64,000 bases of DNA, taken from contig NZ_JAFCKW010000015.1 of NCBI RefSeq assembly GCF_018129965.1, positions 79,336 through 143,335 on the forward strand, written 5' to 3'. Positions within the stretch are counted from its first letter, which is position 1. Each line of letters opens with the position of its first letter. The position numbers and the translations under genes were made by a program. The notes below the pieces were generated by a model. That model saw only the letters and a program-made list of their open reading frames with translations. It was not told the origin of the DNA and did no database searches. Below are positions 1-10,957 of the stretch, in pieces. The stretch is from Bradyrhizobium diazoefficiens (GTDB lineage Bacteria; Pseudomonadota; Alphaproteobacteria; Rhizobiales; Xanthobacteraceae).

Positions 1-47
1 TCGCCCCGACGGAGCCTGCGGCTTCCTGGGAAGCACCGCGGGCTGCG

Positions 48-2123
48 ATGGCGAAGCCCGGCGGCAACGGCCCTGCGTTGATCAAGGGATCGCTGACCGT
101 CTCCGGGGCGCTCGCCTTCCTGCGTGACAATGGCCGGCGCATCCTGACGCTGGCGCTGGCGCTGTTCGCGCTCGGCGTTCTCGTTCTCATGGTCCTCCCG
201 ATCCGCTATGCCGCGACGGCGCTGGTCGTCGTCGATCCCCGCGAGCTGCGCGTGACCACGGACCAGGACGTGCTGCCGGGCATCGGCCAGGATGCCGCGG
301 CGCTTCAAAGCCAGATCGAGATCGCCAAATCGGACGGTTTTCTCCGCCCCCTGATCGAGAAGCTCAAGATCGCGGACGACGAGGACATTGCGGGCGGTCA
401 TACCGACATGACGCGCCTGCTTGAAAAATTCCGCAATCGCCTCGACATCTCCCGGCGCGGCCTGACTTACGTCATCGCCATCTCCTTCACCTCGAACAGC
501 GCGGACCGGGCGGCCTCTTACGCCAACGCCATCGCCGAGGCATTCGCCGCCAGCCAGGGCCGCGTCCGCACCGAGGCCACGGACGAGGCCGCCGACTGGC
601 TCAAGGACCGGCTCAAGACGTTGAACGAGCGCCTGCGCGCGTCGGAAGATGCCGTCGCCGCCTTCCGCCTCGAGCACAAGATCCTCAATGCCGGCAAGGA
701 TTCCACCACCCAGCAATTGCGGGTCACCGATCTCAACCAGCAGGTCTCCGCCGCGCGCTTGCGCACCGAGGAAGCCAAAGCGCGCTACGAGCAGGTGCAG
801 CGCGATCTCAAGGCCAATGTCGAGGGTCCCGTGAAGCAAGACCTGTTGAGCATGCTGCGTGCGCAGCGCTCGGCCCTGAACGACCAGATCGCACAGAAGA
901 AGGCGGTGTACGGCGACCGTCATCCCGATCTTGCGATCTCCTACAGCCAATTGGCCGACATCAACCGGCAGATCGAGGTCGAGCGCAAGAAGAACATCGA
1001 CACCGCCAAGTCCGAATACGAGTCGCAGCTGGAGCAGCAGGCCGCGCTGGAAAAGCAGCTGAAGGCGGTCGAGACGCAGATGCTGGTCGACGGCCAGGCG
1101 TTGGTGAAGCTGCAGGAGCTGCAGCGCGACGCGGACGCCAACAGGAACATCTACGAGCAGTTCCTGTCGCGGTTCAAGACCACCAACGAGCAGCGTCAGC
1201 TGCAGAGCTCGCAGACCAAGGTCGCTTCGCCCGCGATTCCGCCGCTGCGCTCGACCCGCCCGCCGCTTGCGTTGTTGCTCGCGGCGCTCGCGATCGGCTC
1301 GCTCCTCACCTCGACCGCGGCCGTCGCCGCGATGGGAAGCGTGTCCGACGACACATCCGATCCGGTCGAGGCTCCGGCGCGAACGCCTGCGCGTGCGAAG
1401 GCCGAAGACGCCCAAAGCCGGCCAGCTTCGCCTGCATCACCCGCCGCGCAGCCGCCGGCGGCGATGCCTAATCTCCCCGTCTGGGCCCGCATTCCCGATC
1501 TGGCATCCGGAGCCGCTCCCGGCACGGTCTGGCAACGATCGATCGCGGCCACGGCCGAGCTCAATCTTGGCGCCTACCTGCGTCCGCTGCTCGATAGGAT
1601 CGATCGTGCGCCGATGCGCGGCTGCAAGGTCGCCCTCGTGCTGTCGGTCGGCAAGAGCGCCGGCGGCAACACCGTGGCGCGCTCCCTCAACCGCGCGGCC
1701 GTCAATCGCGGCATGATGAGCGTGCTGATCCGCCTGCAGCCGGAATTTGCAGGCAGCCAGCCGCCGGTCACCGAATGGCAGGATGGCTCGACCACCGCCG
1801 GACTTCAGTCGATCGACGAACTCCTGAGTGCCGGCCGCAAGGCCGATGCGCGCCCCGAGGACGACATTCGTTCGGAATTCGATCTCATCATCGTCCATGC
1901 GGGCGATCTCGCCTTGCAGCCCGACGCCATCGCGCTGGCCGCGCATGCGGATCTGATCATGCCGGTGGTGCACGCCGGCGAACTCGGTTCGGCAGCGATG
2001 CGGCGGGTCACTGCGGCGCTGACGAGGTACAACACCGTGCCGACCGGCCTCGTCGTCAATCATGCGCCCGCGGGCGCGGTGGCGCCTTATCCTGACGGCG
2101 GCGCATTGAGCCGGGCGGTCTGA
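48..2123 (+). CDS. Wzz/GumC-type exopolysaccharide chain-length/export protein with degenerate kinase domain
   Basis: Inner-membrane co-polymerase thought to control chain length and export of exopolysaccharide. The 691-residue protein has a first membrane span at about residues 33-53, a periplasmic Wzz domain, a long coiled coil (about 185-390), a second span at about 403-428, and a cytoplasmic C-terminal domain (about 520-690) shaped like a BY-kinase. In that domain the P-loop region (from residue 526) reads SVGKSAGGNTVA, so the invariant Walker lysine position is Gly, and the Walker B region reads FDLIIVHAGDL without the usual Asp. There is no C-terminal Tyr cluster. The frame is open back to base 3, so the true start may lie before the window. 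The next gene follows after 2 bp, which suggests an operon. Confidence 0.85.
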   Translation: MAKPGGNGPALIKGSLTVSGALAFLRDNGRRILTLALALFALGVLVLMVLPIRYAATALVVVDPRELRVTTDQDVLPGIGQDAAALQSQIEIAKSDGFLRPLIEKLKIADDEDIAGGHTDMTRLLEKFRNRLDISRRGLTYVIAISFTSNSADRAASYANAIAEAFAASQGRVRTEATDEAADWLKDRLKTLNERLRASEDAVAAFRLEHKILNAGKDSTTQQLRVTDLNQQVSAARLRTEEAKARYEQVQRDLKANVEGPVKQDLLSMLRAQRSALNDQIAQKKAVYGDRHPDLAISYSQLADINRQIEVERKKNIDTAKSEYESQLEQQAALEKQLKAVETQMLVDGQALVKLQELQRDADANRNIYEQFLSRFKTTNEQRQLQSSQTKVASPAIPPLRSTRPPLALLLAALAIGSLLTSTAAVAAMGSVSDDTSDPVEAPARTPARAKAEDAQSRPASPASPAAQPPAAMPNLPVWARIPDLASGAAPGTVWQRSIAATAELNLGAYLRPLLDRIDRAPMRGCKVALVLSVGKSAGGNTVARSLNRAAVNRGMMSVLIRLQPEFAGSQPPVTEWQDGSTTAGLQSIDELLSAGRKADARPEDDIRSEFDLIIVHAGDLALQPDAIALAAHADLIMPVVHAGELGSAAMRRVTAALTRYNTVPTGLVVNHAPAGAVAPYPDGGALSRAV

Positions 2124-2125
2124 CG

Positions 2126-3271
2126 ATGACGGCCGTTCGCGGTCGATGGCTCGTCGCGGCGATGCTGCTGTCGATGTCCTCAGGCACGTCCGCATGGGCC
2201 GACAATTGTGTGCCCGTGCCGCAGACGGTCGCGCCGGACAGGCTTGCTTCCTTGTCGCGCGGCTTCAATACCGACGGCTGGATCAACGGTCCGAACTCCG
2301 CGCCGCCAGGCCGTGATTTGCTGCAGCAGCTCCGCAAGGCGGGCATGAGTCATGTTCGCCTGCCGGTGCCGGCGGAGCGGGTGATGCTCCGCTTTGCCGC
2401 CAGGGCCGAACGCGACGAGGCGCTGCGCGCGCTCGACAGTGCGTTGAAACAGCTCATGTCGCTCGGTTATTCCGTCTCCGTCGATCTTCATCCCGGCGAG
2501 CGCTTCAATCGCCTGCACAAGGACGATCCCGGCGCGGCACTGCACGAGATGAAGGACGCCTGGAGCGCCCTCGCCGGCATCATTCGGCCTTATCCCGCCG
2601 ACCGCGTCTTCGCCGAACTGCTCAACGAGCCCGATGTCGACGCAGGCCGGTGGCAAAACGAGGTCGAGGCGCTGGCCACGGCCGTCCGCCAATGGCTCCC
2701 TGCCACGACGCTGATTGTCGGTCCTGTGAACTGGCAGCGCGCGGACTCGCTGCCGCAATTCCGTCCGCTGCCCGATCCGAACGTCGTCTACGCCATCCAC
2801 TTCTACGATCCCATGGTGTTCACCCATCAGGGCCATTGGGATGCGCAGGATCCGCTGCACGACATCATCGATCTGCCCTACCCGATCAGGACGGATGATC
2901 CCGCCGTCAAAGCGCTCCGTCAGGACCTGCAGGCGAGGGGTGCGACCAGGGCGCTCGCGATGCTCGACACGGCGATTGCGACCGCCAGGGACAAGCCGGA
3001 TGTCGATCGCTGGCTCGCGCCCGCCGCCCTCTGGCAGCAGCAGTTTGCGCGCCCGATCATCGTCAACGAGTTCGGCGTGCTGAAAGCCGCGCCCCGGGAC
3101 AGCAGGATACGCTGGCTGGCGGCGGTGACCGCCTATGCCAGCGCGCATTGCTGGGGCTGGACGCATTGGGAGCTACAACAGGGATTCGGCCTCGTCGACA
3201 GCCGCACGGGCAAGCCCGATCCTGACGTGATGCGGGCCCTGCTGGGCGGGGCGAAGCCAACCGGGCGCTGA
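2126..3271 (+). CDS. Secreted glycoside hydrolase family 5 (cellulase-like)
   Basis: A 381-residue exported beta-glycosidase. A signal peptide ends near residue 25 (cleavage after SAWA). The GH5 signatures are visible: the acid/base Glu in LLNEP (E168) and the nucleophile Glu in IIVNEFGV (E315), plus the HFYDP strand near residue 225. The start lies 2 bp after the stop of the upstream Wzz/GumC-like gene, so the two are probably co-translated. In such loci a GH5 enzyme often trims or processes the polymer made by the cluster. The substrate cannot be told from sequence. Confidence 0.87.
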   Translation: MTAVRGRWLVAAMLLSMSSGTSAWADNCVPVPQTVAPDRLASLSRGFNTDGWINGPNSAPPGRDLLQQLRKAGMSHVRLPVPAERVMLRFAARAERDEALRALDSALKQLMSLGYSVSVDLHPGERFNRLHKDDPGAALHEMKDAWSALAGIIRPYPADRVFAELLNEPDVDAGRWQNEVEALATAVRQWLPATTLIVGPVNWQRADSLPQFRPLPDPNVVYAIHFYDPMVFTHQGHWDAQDPLHDIIDLPYPIRTDDPAVKALRQDLQARGATRALAMLDTAIATARDKPDVDRWLAPAALWQQQFARPIIVNEFGVLKAAPRDSRIRWLAAVTAYASAHCWGWTHWELQQGFGLVDSRTGKPDPDVMRALLGGAKPTGR

Positions 3272-3356
3272 CCGTCGCGCCGGTCCCTTATCGTTAACGA
3301 ATCCTTGCAGGTCCCGCCGCTATCATTGCGGCTGCCAAATACGACAGGAAGACGCC

Positions 3357-4919
3357 ATGACCGGCGGGACCTCATCGCGCGATCAGACCGTGCAGGCCGG
3401 CGTTGCCGAGCCATCTCCGTTGCGCGAGTTGATTCCGATATTCTGCATCGCCGTGGCGACGATCGGCTTCGTGCCGGTCCTGCACATGGCGAGCCCTGTG
3501 CTGTCTCTCACCGTCGAAATCCTGGTTGCCATCGCCATCGTCCTCGCGGTCCCGACCTACGCGCCGCTGATCGCGATCTTCGTCCTGTTCTTCCAGAACC
3601 TGTTCGTCTCGATCCTGTCGCCGCTGGTGTCGGTCCCGTCCGAGCTGGACTTCATCAAGGGTTATAATTTCCTGGTCTGTTCCGTGATGTGGCTGACGAC
3701 GTTCGGTCTCTATGTGCTCGGCCGGAGGAATCAGTCGGCCAAGGTCAACCGGATCATGCTTTGGGGCGTCGTCACCCTCGCGGTGGTGGGACTGTATTTC
3801 GCCATCGGCTTCGTCCAGGACGGGCAACCGGCGTCGGTCTATTTGCGCAACATCGTGCTGCCGCTGTTCCTGTTCCAGCTTTCGCTGCTGACGGCGGCGA
3901 CCTTCGAGGTCCGCGCCACGCCGTTCCTGGTGGCGCTCGCGGTGATTCTCATCATCTGCGGCTATGTCGAGTTTGCGTTCCGCGATGCCTGGCTGGCCGT
4001 CACCAACGGCTACACCTTCTGGGGCTTCGACGAACTCAAGGCGACCCATTCGGGCGTCTGGGAAGCGCAGATGCGGGCTACCGGAAACGTGCCCGTCGAT
4101 CTCAAGGATCGCTTCAGCTTCGACTTTCTGAATACGCCGCTGCTCGAAGGCTTCGGCCTGTCGAAGATCCTGCGCATCCACGGGCCGAACATGAGCGCGA
4201 TCAGCTTCGGCTACGGCATCGCGTTCTTCGGTCTGTTCCTGTTTTCGGTGGGACGCCCGTTCCTCGCGCTTGCTGCGCTGCCTCTCCTGCTATTCTGCAG
4301 CGTCAAGGGCGCGCTGATCACGGTGGTGTTCGTGGTCGCGGCCTGGACCGCGACCCGTCTGCTCGGCGCCGTGGTCACGCTGGTGCTGGGCTTGCTGGCC
4401 CTGATGGTGTTCGCAATCGTCGCGATCCGTATCGGCCTGCAGATCGGCGACTATCACGTCATCGGCCTGATGGGCGGCCTGAACGGCTTCCTCGACAAGC
4501 CGTTCGGCCGTGGTCTCGGCATCGGCGGCAATTTGTCCGACAGTTATTTCTCGATCGACTGGGGCGCCGCGCAGGCGGCCGGCACGATCGACGGTGCGGT
4601 CGAAAGCGCGATCGGCGTGCTGATCTACCAGATGGGCATCGCCGCCCTCGTGCCGCTCGGCTTCTATTTCGCGATGGCGCTGAAGGCCTGGCGCCTCTAC
4701 GCATCCTCGGGAATTCTGACGCAGGGCCTCGCCGGCCTCGGCGTCATGGTCGTGCTGCTCAACGGCCTGTTCCAGGAGGAAGCCCTGTTTGCGCCGCCCG
4801 CGCTCGGGCTGATGCTCTCGCTCACCGGCCTCGTGATCGGCAGCCATATCAGGATGCAGGCGGTCGTCGCGCAGGATGCGGCGCCGGAGGCGCTCACGCG
4901 CTACCAGCCGGCGTCGTAG
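3357..4919 (+). CDS. Polytopic membrane protein, probable polysaccharide polymerase (Wzy/O-antigen ligase-like)
   Basis: A 520-residue protein made almost entirely of hydrophobic segments (about ten or more predicted spans) with one larger hydrophilic loop at about residues 205-285. This architecture, next to a Wzz/GumC-like protein and a secreted glycosidase, fits a Wzy-type polymerase that joins repeat units in the periplasm. Sequence conservation in this family is low and I see no diagnostic motif, so the role rests on topology and neighbours. The start follows an AGGAAG-type ribosome site. It probably ends the exopolysaccharide operon, because the next gene is on the other strand. Confidence 0.65.
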   Translation: MTGGTSSRDQTVQAGVAEPSPLRELIPIFCIAVATIGFVPVLHMASPVLSLTVEILVAIAIVLAVPTYAPLIAIFVLFFQNLFVSILSPLVSVPSELDFIKGYNFLVCSVMWLTTFGLYVLGRRNQSAKVNRIMLWGVVTLAVVGLYFAIGFVQDGQPASVYLRNIVLPLFLFQLSLLTAATFEVRATPFLVALAVILIICGYVEFAFRDAWLAVTNGYTFWGFDELKATHSGVWEAQMRATGNVPVDLKDRFSFDFLNTPLLEGFGLSKILRIHGPNMSAISFGYGIAFFGLFLFSVGRPFLALAALPLLLFCSVKGALITVVFVVAAWTATRLLGAVVTLVLGLLALMVFAIVAIRIGLQIGDYHVIGLMGGLNGFLDKPFGRGLGIGGNLSDSYFSIDWGAAQAAGTIDGAVESAIGVLIYQMGIAALVPLGFYFAMALKAWRLYASSGILTQGLAGLGVMVVLLNGLFQEEALFAPPALGLMLSLTGLVIGSHIRMQAVVAQDAAPEALTRYQPAS

Positions 4920-4947
4920 TTTTTAAGATGGTGTGGTGCTCCGCGCC

Positions 4948-5970
4948 TCACCGCCACCCCAGCGCCGGCGCGACGTGCTTCAGGATCGCTTCGATCGCAT
5001 GCGCGCAATAATCCACCCCGAGCTGGTTCGGGATCGTCAGCAGCAGCGTATCGGCTTCCGCAATCGCCTCGTCCTGCCGGAGTTGCTCGATCAGCGCATC
5101 GGGCTCGGCGGCATAACTCCGGCCGAAGATTGCGCGGGTGCGTGGATCGATGAAGCTGATCTGGTCCTCGCCGCCGCGCTCGCCACCGAAATAGGCGCGG
5201 TCGCGATCATCGATCAGCGCGAAGATGCTGCGGCTGACCGACACGCGCGGTTCGCGGCTGTGGCCGGCCTCCTTCCAGGCCGCTCGAAAGGCGCGGATTT
5301 GCGCGGCCTGCTGCACGTGGAAAGGCTCGCCGGTCTCGTCGTTCTTGAGCGTCGAGCTCTGCAAATTCATGCCGTGCTTCGCCGCCCACACCGCCGTAGC
5401 GTTCGAGCCGGCGCCCCACCAGATCCGGTCGCGCAGGCCCGGCGCATGCGGCTCGAGCCGCAGCAGCCCCGGCGGGTTCGGAAACATCGGTCGCGGGTTC
5501 GGCTCGGCAAAACCCTCACCGCGCAACAGGTCCAGAAAGACCTCCGCATGGCGCCGCCCCATGTCGGAGTCGCTCTCGCCCTCGGCCGGCCGGTAACCGA
5601 AGTAGCGCCAGCCGTCGATCACCTGCTCCGGCGAGCCGCGGCTGATGCCGAGCTGCAGCCGGCCGCCGGAGATCAGATCGGCGGAGCCCGCGTCCTCCGC
5701 CATGTAGAGCGGGTTCTCGTAGCGCATGTCGATCACGCCGGTGCCGATCTCGATCGTGCCGGTTTTGGCGCCAACCGCCGCGAGCAGCGGGAAGGGCGAA
5801 GCCAGCTGACGCGCGAAATGGTGCACGCGGAAATAGGCGCCGTCCGCGCCGAGTTGCTCGGCCGCAACCGCAAGCTCGATCGATTGCAGCAGCGTGTCCG
5901 CCGCCGAGCGTGTCCGCGATTGCGACGAGGGCGTCCAGTGTCCGAAGGACAGAAATCCGATCTTTTTCAT
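4948..5970 (-). CDS. LLM-class flavin-dependent oxidoreductase (luciferase-like monooxygenase)
   Basis: A TIM-barrel FMN/F420-type monooxygenase of about 340 residues. The N-terminus KKIGFLSFGHW is the usual first strand of the family, and IEIGTGVIDMRYENPLYMAEDAG and RLQLGISRGSPEQ are typical flavin-pocket strands. The start is placed at the MKKIG methionine; an in-frame ATG 9 bp upstream is also possible. It is transcribed leftward and is convergent with the polysaccharide operon. There is no partner flavin reductase beside it, and the substrate is unknown. A second, different LLM protein lies at 56279-57286. Confidence 0.85.
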   Translation of the reverse strand: MKKIGFLSFGHWTPSSQSRTRSAADTLLQSIELAVAAEQLGADGAYFRVHHFARQLASPFPLLAAVGAKTGTIEIGTGVIDMRYENPLYMAEDAGSADLISGGRLQLGISRGSPEQVIDGWRYFGYRPAEGESDSDMGRRHAEVFLDLLRGEGFAEPNPRPMFPNPPGLLRLEPHAPGLRDRIWWGAGSNATAVWAAKHGMNLQSSTLKNDETGEPFHVQQAAQIRAFRAAWKEAGHSREPRVSVSRSIFALIDDRDRAYFGGERGGEDQISFIDPRTRAIFGRSYAAEPDALIEQLRQDEAIAEADTLLLTIPNQLGVDYCAHAIEAILKHVAPALGWR

Positions 5971-6040
5971 GGGCGTCATTTAATGACGGCCGGGATGTCG
6001 TCAACCGGCCGCGTTCGCAATGGGGGCCTCTTGTGACATT

Positions 6041-6068
6041 TTGACGAGTGCATATTTCTGGCTATAAT
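6041..6068 (+). promoter_or_regulatory. Sigma-70-type promoter of the toxin-antitoxin pair
   Basis: TTGACG (6041-6046) and a consensus TATAAT (6063-6068) are separated by 16 bp. The predicted transcript start is about 6075, only about 3 bases before the toxin ATG at 6078, so the mRNA would be nearly leaderless. The -10 box lies inside the palindrome at 6056-6078. Confidence 0.65.
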
Positions 6069-6078
6069 ATAGCCAGAA
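6056..6078. promoter_or_regulatory. Palindromic operator of the toxin-antitoxin pair
   Basis: A perfect inverted repeat with two 11-bp arms (TTCTGGCTATA and its complement) around one central base. It covers the -10 box and ends on the first base of the toxin start codon. It is the expected autoregulation site for the antitoxin or the toxin-antitoxin complex; binding would block RNA polymerase. Confidence 0.7.
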
Positions 6079-6371
6079 TGGCCTTCCACGTTACCCTTGC
6101 TCCAGAAGCGGTTGAAGACTTTCGGCGCCTGAAAGCTCATGTTCGGGCTGCCGTTCGTACCGCGCTTGAAACGCATCTGAGGCATGAGCCAAAGAAAGCC
6201 AGCCGCAGCCGGATCAAGAAGTTACGGGGGTTGCGGCGGCCTCAATACCGGCTGCGCGTGGACGAAGTTCGGGTGTTTTATGATGTGTCCGGCACGAGCG
6301 TCGAAGTTCTGGCGATCATTGCCAAATCGGAGGCCGAGTCATGGCTCGCACAATTCGGAAGTCCGGAGTGA
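6078..6371 (+). CDS. RelE/ParE-family toxin
   Basis: A 97-residue protein of the RelE/ParE fold. Family features are the N-terminal strand AFHVTLAPEAVEDFRRL, the basic segment SRIKKLRG, the strand YRLRVDEVRVFYDV and a C-terminal strand VEVLAIIAKSEAESWL. Most RelE members cut mRNA on the ribosome, whereas ParE members poison gyrase; which applies here is not clear. The ATG at 6078 is chosen because the longer frame from GTG 6048 would start inside the promoter. No Shine-Dalgarno sequence fits in the short leader. The gene overlaps the antitoxin by 31 bp, and the order is toxin first, the reverse of many relBE loci. Confidence 0.8.
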   Translation: MAFHVTLAPEAVEDFRRLKAHVRAAVRTALETHLRHEPKKASRSRIKKLRGLRRPQYRLRVDEVRVFYDVSGTSVEVLAIIAKSEAESWLAQFGSPE

Positions 6372-6616
6372 AAGAGGTCCCGCTCTCCGAGATCAAGGAT
6401 GATTTGTCCCGCTACTTGCGCGAGGCCGAGGTGCAGGAGATCGTCATCACGCGTCACGGCAAGCCGGCCGGCGTGTTGATTGGATTTGAGTCGGAGGACG
6501 ATTGGTTCGAATATCGATTGGAGCATGATCCTCGCTTCCTGCAACGCGTCGAGCAGGCGCGGAACAGCCTGCGCGCGGGGCACGGAGTAAAGCTTGAAGA
6601 TATCGATCCGGAGTAG
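6341..6616 (+). CDS. Phd/YefM-family antitoxin
   Basis: A 91-residue antitoxin. The N-terminal half (VPLSEIKDDLSRYLREAE, then EIVITRHGKPAGVLIGFES) is the dimeric DNA-binding Phd/YefM fold. The charged C-terminal tail (about residues 50-91) should wrap around the toxin. The start lies 31 bp inside the toxin gene, so translation is coupled. It probably binds the palindrome at 6056-6078 to repress the operon. The pair sits alone between two leftward genes, which is typical of a mobile stress module. Confidence 0.82.
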   Translation: MARTIRKSGVKEVPLSEIKDDLSRYLREAEVQEIVITRHGKPAGVLIGFESEDDWFEYRLEHDPRFLQRVEQARNSLRAGHGVKLEDIDPE

Positions 6617-6639
6617 CGTTGAGGGCTGGCCGCAGCCGG

Positions 6640-6709
6640 CATGCCCGACGATGCCATCATGCGCCTGTATTGCCCGACGGCACAACGCCTGTTTGCCCGA
6701 CGGGTCAAT
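6640..6709. repeat. Short intergenic repeat with three TGCCCGACG units
   Basis: The core TGCCCGACG occurs three times downstream of the antitoxin. The last copy belongs to a 17-bp segment (6693-6709) that recurs exactly, in inverted orientation, at 60191-60207. This marks a dispersed noncoding repeat. No gene was seen between 6617 and 6830. Confidence 0.55.
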
Positions 6710-6830
6710 CTTTTCGTAAAATCCGTAAGTAATTGATCCCGCTCATGCGGCTACTGTGCATGGGGTTGTTTTCGACGTTTTGTTCTGGACGGCGCGACAG
6801 CCGCAGGCCGAGACCTGATCCGGTTCTTGC

Positions 6831-8852
<2,022 letters not shown>

Positions 8853-8928
8853 GGCGCACAGCCATAGGACTCCGGGCCGGCGAATACAACCGACGGACGC
8901 GTGAAGATTTGCGGTTCCGCGGCGGTGC

Positions 8929-9795
8929 TTAGCCGCTGGCGAGCGCCTGCCGGACCTCGGCCGTCGTGGCCGGTTCGCCGCCGTTCGCGCGGACGAGACG
9001 CACGGCGTCCTCGACGAGGCGGAGATTGGTTTCCGTCGAGCCCAGCAGTGCATCCTCCAGGCCGACGCGGATATGCCCGCCGCGGGCGATCGTATCGCCG
9101 ATCAATGGCGTGATGTCGACGCCGAGGCCGGAGACCATCCAGGGCGCGCCGGCGGCTTCCTCCTCGGCCAGCGTGACCAGCGCGGCGAGGCCGTAAGGCT
9201 TCGGCGGAAAGCAGAACGCGAATTGCTGCGAGAACATGAAGCGGTAGATCGGCGTCCCGACGCCGGCCGCGCGTGCCAGCGCCGCGCCGGCGCGGATGAA
9301 GCCGGGCTCGTAGATGGCGAAGGCCGGGTGGATGCCGTGGCGTGCGGCAACGTCGAGCCCGTGGCGGATATGGGTCTCCGGATTGAGGTAGGTCTCGGCC
9401 GGCTTGGCTTCTGCATGGGTCGCGGTCAGCGTGAAATTGACGCTGCCGGGATCGACCACCGCGAATTCGAGCAGCCCGCGCTCGGCCAGCGCCTCGATAT
9501 GGGCAAAGCGCGCCTTGGGGTCGGCGACATTGCCGCGCTTGTCGAGGCCGGGGATGGACGGATACACGGGCACGTCGACCTCAGCCCGGATGCCCTCGAT
9601 GATGCGCGCATAGACCTGCCAGTCGAAGGTCTGTTGTCCGCCGCCATCATAGGCATGGGTGTGAATGATCGCCGCGCCCGCACGGGCGCAGGCGATGCCC
9701 TCGGCGACGATCGCTTCCACCGTGTCGGGGATGCCGGGTTGACGCGCGCGGCTCCAGGGTCCGTTCAACGCCGCTTCGATCCAGACCTTGTGCAT
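8929..9795 (-). CDS. BKACE family protein (beta-keto acid cleavage enzyme, DUF849)
   Basis: A 288-residue TIM-barrel enzyme of the 3-keto-5-aminohexanoate cleavage enzyme (Kce/BKACE) family. These enzymes are Zn-dependent and condense a beta-keto acid with acetyl-CoA to give a CoA ester and acetoacetate. Visible family features are EAALNGPWS near the N-terminus, the metal-binding IIHTHAYDG (about residues 43-51), and the C-terminal GGHIRVGLEDALL with the conserved Glu. The substrate of this member cannot be read from sequence. Its start lies 76 bp downstream of YgiQ on the same strand's upstream side, so separate promoters are likely. Confidence 0.88.
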   Translation of the reverse strand: MHKVWIEAALNGPWSRARQPGIPDTVEAIVAEGIACARAGAAIIHTHAYDGGGQQTFDWQVYARIIEGIRAEVDVPVYPSIPGLDKRGNVADPKARFAHIEALAERGLLEFAVVDPGSVNFTLTATHAEAKPAETYLNPETHIRHGLDVAARHGIHPAFAIYEPGFIRAGAALARAAGVGTPIYRFMFSQQFAFCFPPKPYGLAALVTLAEEEAAGAPWMVSGLGVDITPLIGDTIARGGHIRVGLEDALLGSTETNLRLVEDAVRLVRANGGEPATTAEVRQALASG

Positions 9796-9938
9796 GACGC
9801 GCCTCCCTGATGATGCTTGTTACGACCAGCCGTATCACGTCTGCGGCGCGCGGTCAGCGCCGTCAAATGTGTGATGCCGTCCACATACCGGCGGGCGTTG
9901 TCGCGTCATCGTCTCTCCAGTTCCAAAAGGAGAGATCC

Positions 9939-10238
9939 ATGTTTCTGGTCGATGCGCTGCTGATCCTCGCGATGTTGTTCTTCCTGTTCCTGCCGATCTC
10001 CGATCGCAGGACGGTGCAGATGCGGCTCTGCATGCTCTGCGCACTGCTGGCGATGTTCTCGGTCTCGATGATCCGCGCCCCGGTTGCGCCAGTACGGCTT
10101 GCGAGCCTCGCATCGCCTCTCGGCATGGTACGCGTGCCGCACATGCATCTCGACGGGCCGTCGTCAGCATTCTCGTCGCTGCCGACGTCGGAGATGCGAT
10201 TGCTGCAGGGGCCAGGAAACAGCCAAGGAAAGTTCTGA
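9939..10238 (+). CDS. Small hypothetical membrane protein
   Basis: A 99-residue protein that I do not recognise. It has two hydrophobic stretches at about residues 3-19 (ALLILAMLFFLFLP) and 27-42 (MLCALLAMFSVSMI), followed by a proline- and serine-rich tail. An AAGGAGAG site 4 bp before the ATG strongly supports this start over an in-frame ATG at 9810. It is divergent from the BKACE gene and convergent with the GntR regulator. Confidence 0.55.
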   Translation: MFLVDALLILAMLFFLFLPISDRRTVQMRLCMLCALLAMFSVSMIRAPVAPVRLASLASPLGMVRVPHMHLDGPSSAFSSLPTSEMRLLQGPGNSQGKF

Positions 10239-10285
10239 CGGCAGCGATGAAGCCGGCACGACATCGAGCGAGGCGCTCGAGGCGT

Positions 10286-10951
10286 TCAACCGACCTTCAG
10301 CGCCTTGGCATAGACCACACCCGAATTGGTGATGTGCGTGCTCATCAGCGCCTCGAAGGCCGCGAACTCGCCGCGCGCGAACAGATCGAGCAGCTTGCGA
10401 TGTTCGTCGAACGAGGAGCGGGTGCGGACGTCGATCGGCGAGGTCAGATTGGTCCGGAGCGCCGCGACCCGGCTGGATGCGAGCTGGTAGGATTCGACGA
10501 GATAGCGGTTGCCGCAATGCGCGAACAGCCCTTCGTGAAACGCGGCGTCGGCGCGGCCATAGGCGATGTTGTCCCTGGCTTCGACCGCCGGCTCCATCGC
10601 CGCGATCGCCTGGCTCATCGTTGCGACCGCACCGTCGCGATCGTGACGGAAGGCGAGCTCCGCGGCCCTGGGCTCGAGCGCGATGCGGAAAGTGCAGAGC
10701 GCGTCGATGTCCTCGGCGCTCGGCGTGAACACGAAGCTGCCGACTTGCGGCCGGATCACTACGAGGCCCTGTGCCTGCAACTGCCCCATTGCCTCGCGCA
10801 CCGGCGTGCGGCTGACTCCGAAGGACTGTGCCACCATCTCCTCGGAGATCGCGGCGCCGAGCGTGAACTCGCCGTCGATGATGGCCTGCCGCAGCCGCTG
10901 CATCACCCGCTGCGACAGCGATTTCGGCGTATCGAGCTTGAGCGATCGCAT
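10286..10951 (-). CDS. GntR-family regulator, FCD (FadR-like) subgroup
   Basis: A 221-residue regulator with an N-terminal winged helix-turn-helix (ISEEMVAQSFGVSRTPVREA, then LVVIRPQVGSFVF) and an all-helical FCD ligand domain (about residues 85-215) with conserved His/Asp positions for a metal and an organic acid. It lies 6 bp downstream of the FAD-linked oxidase, in one operon, and probably controls both that operon and the divergent DapA-like gene. The inverted repeat at 12438-12454 is a likely binding site. The ligand is probably a hydroxy or sugar acid. Confidence 0.88.
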   Translation of the reverse strand: MRSLKLDTPKSLSQRVMQRLRQAIIDGEFTLGAAISEEMVAQSFGVSRTPVREAMGQLQAQGLVVIRPQVGSFVFTPSAEDIDALCTFRIALEPRAAELAFRHDRDGAVATMSQAIAAMEPAVEARDNIAYGRADAAFHEGLFAHCGNRYLVESYQLASSRVAALRTNLTSPIDVRTRSSFDEHRKLLDLFARGEFAAFEALMSTHITNSGVVYAKALKVG

Positions 10952-10957
10952 GTGATC

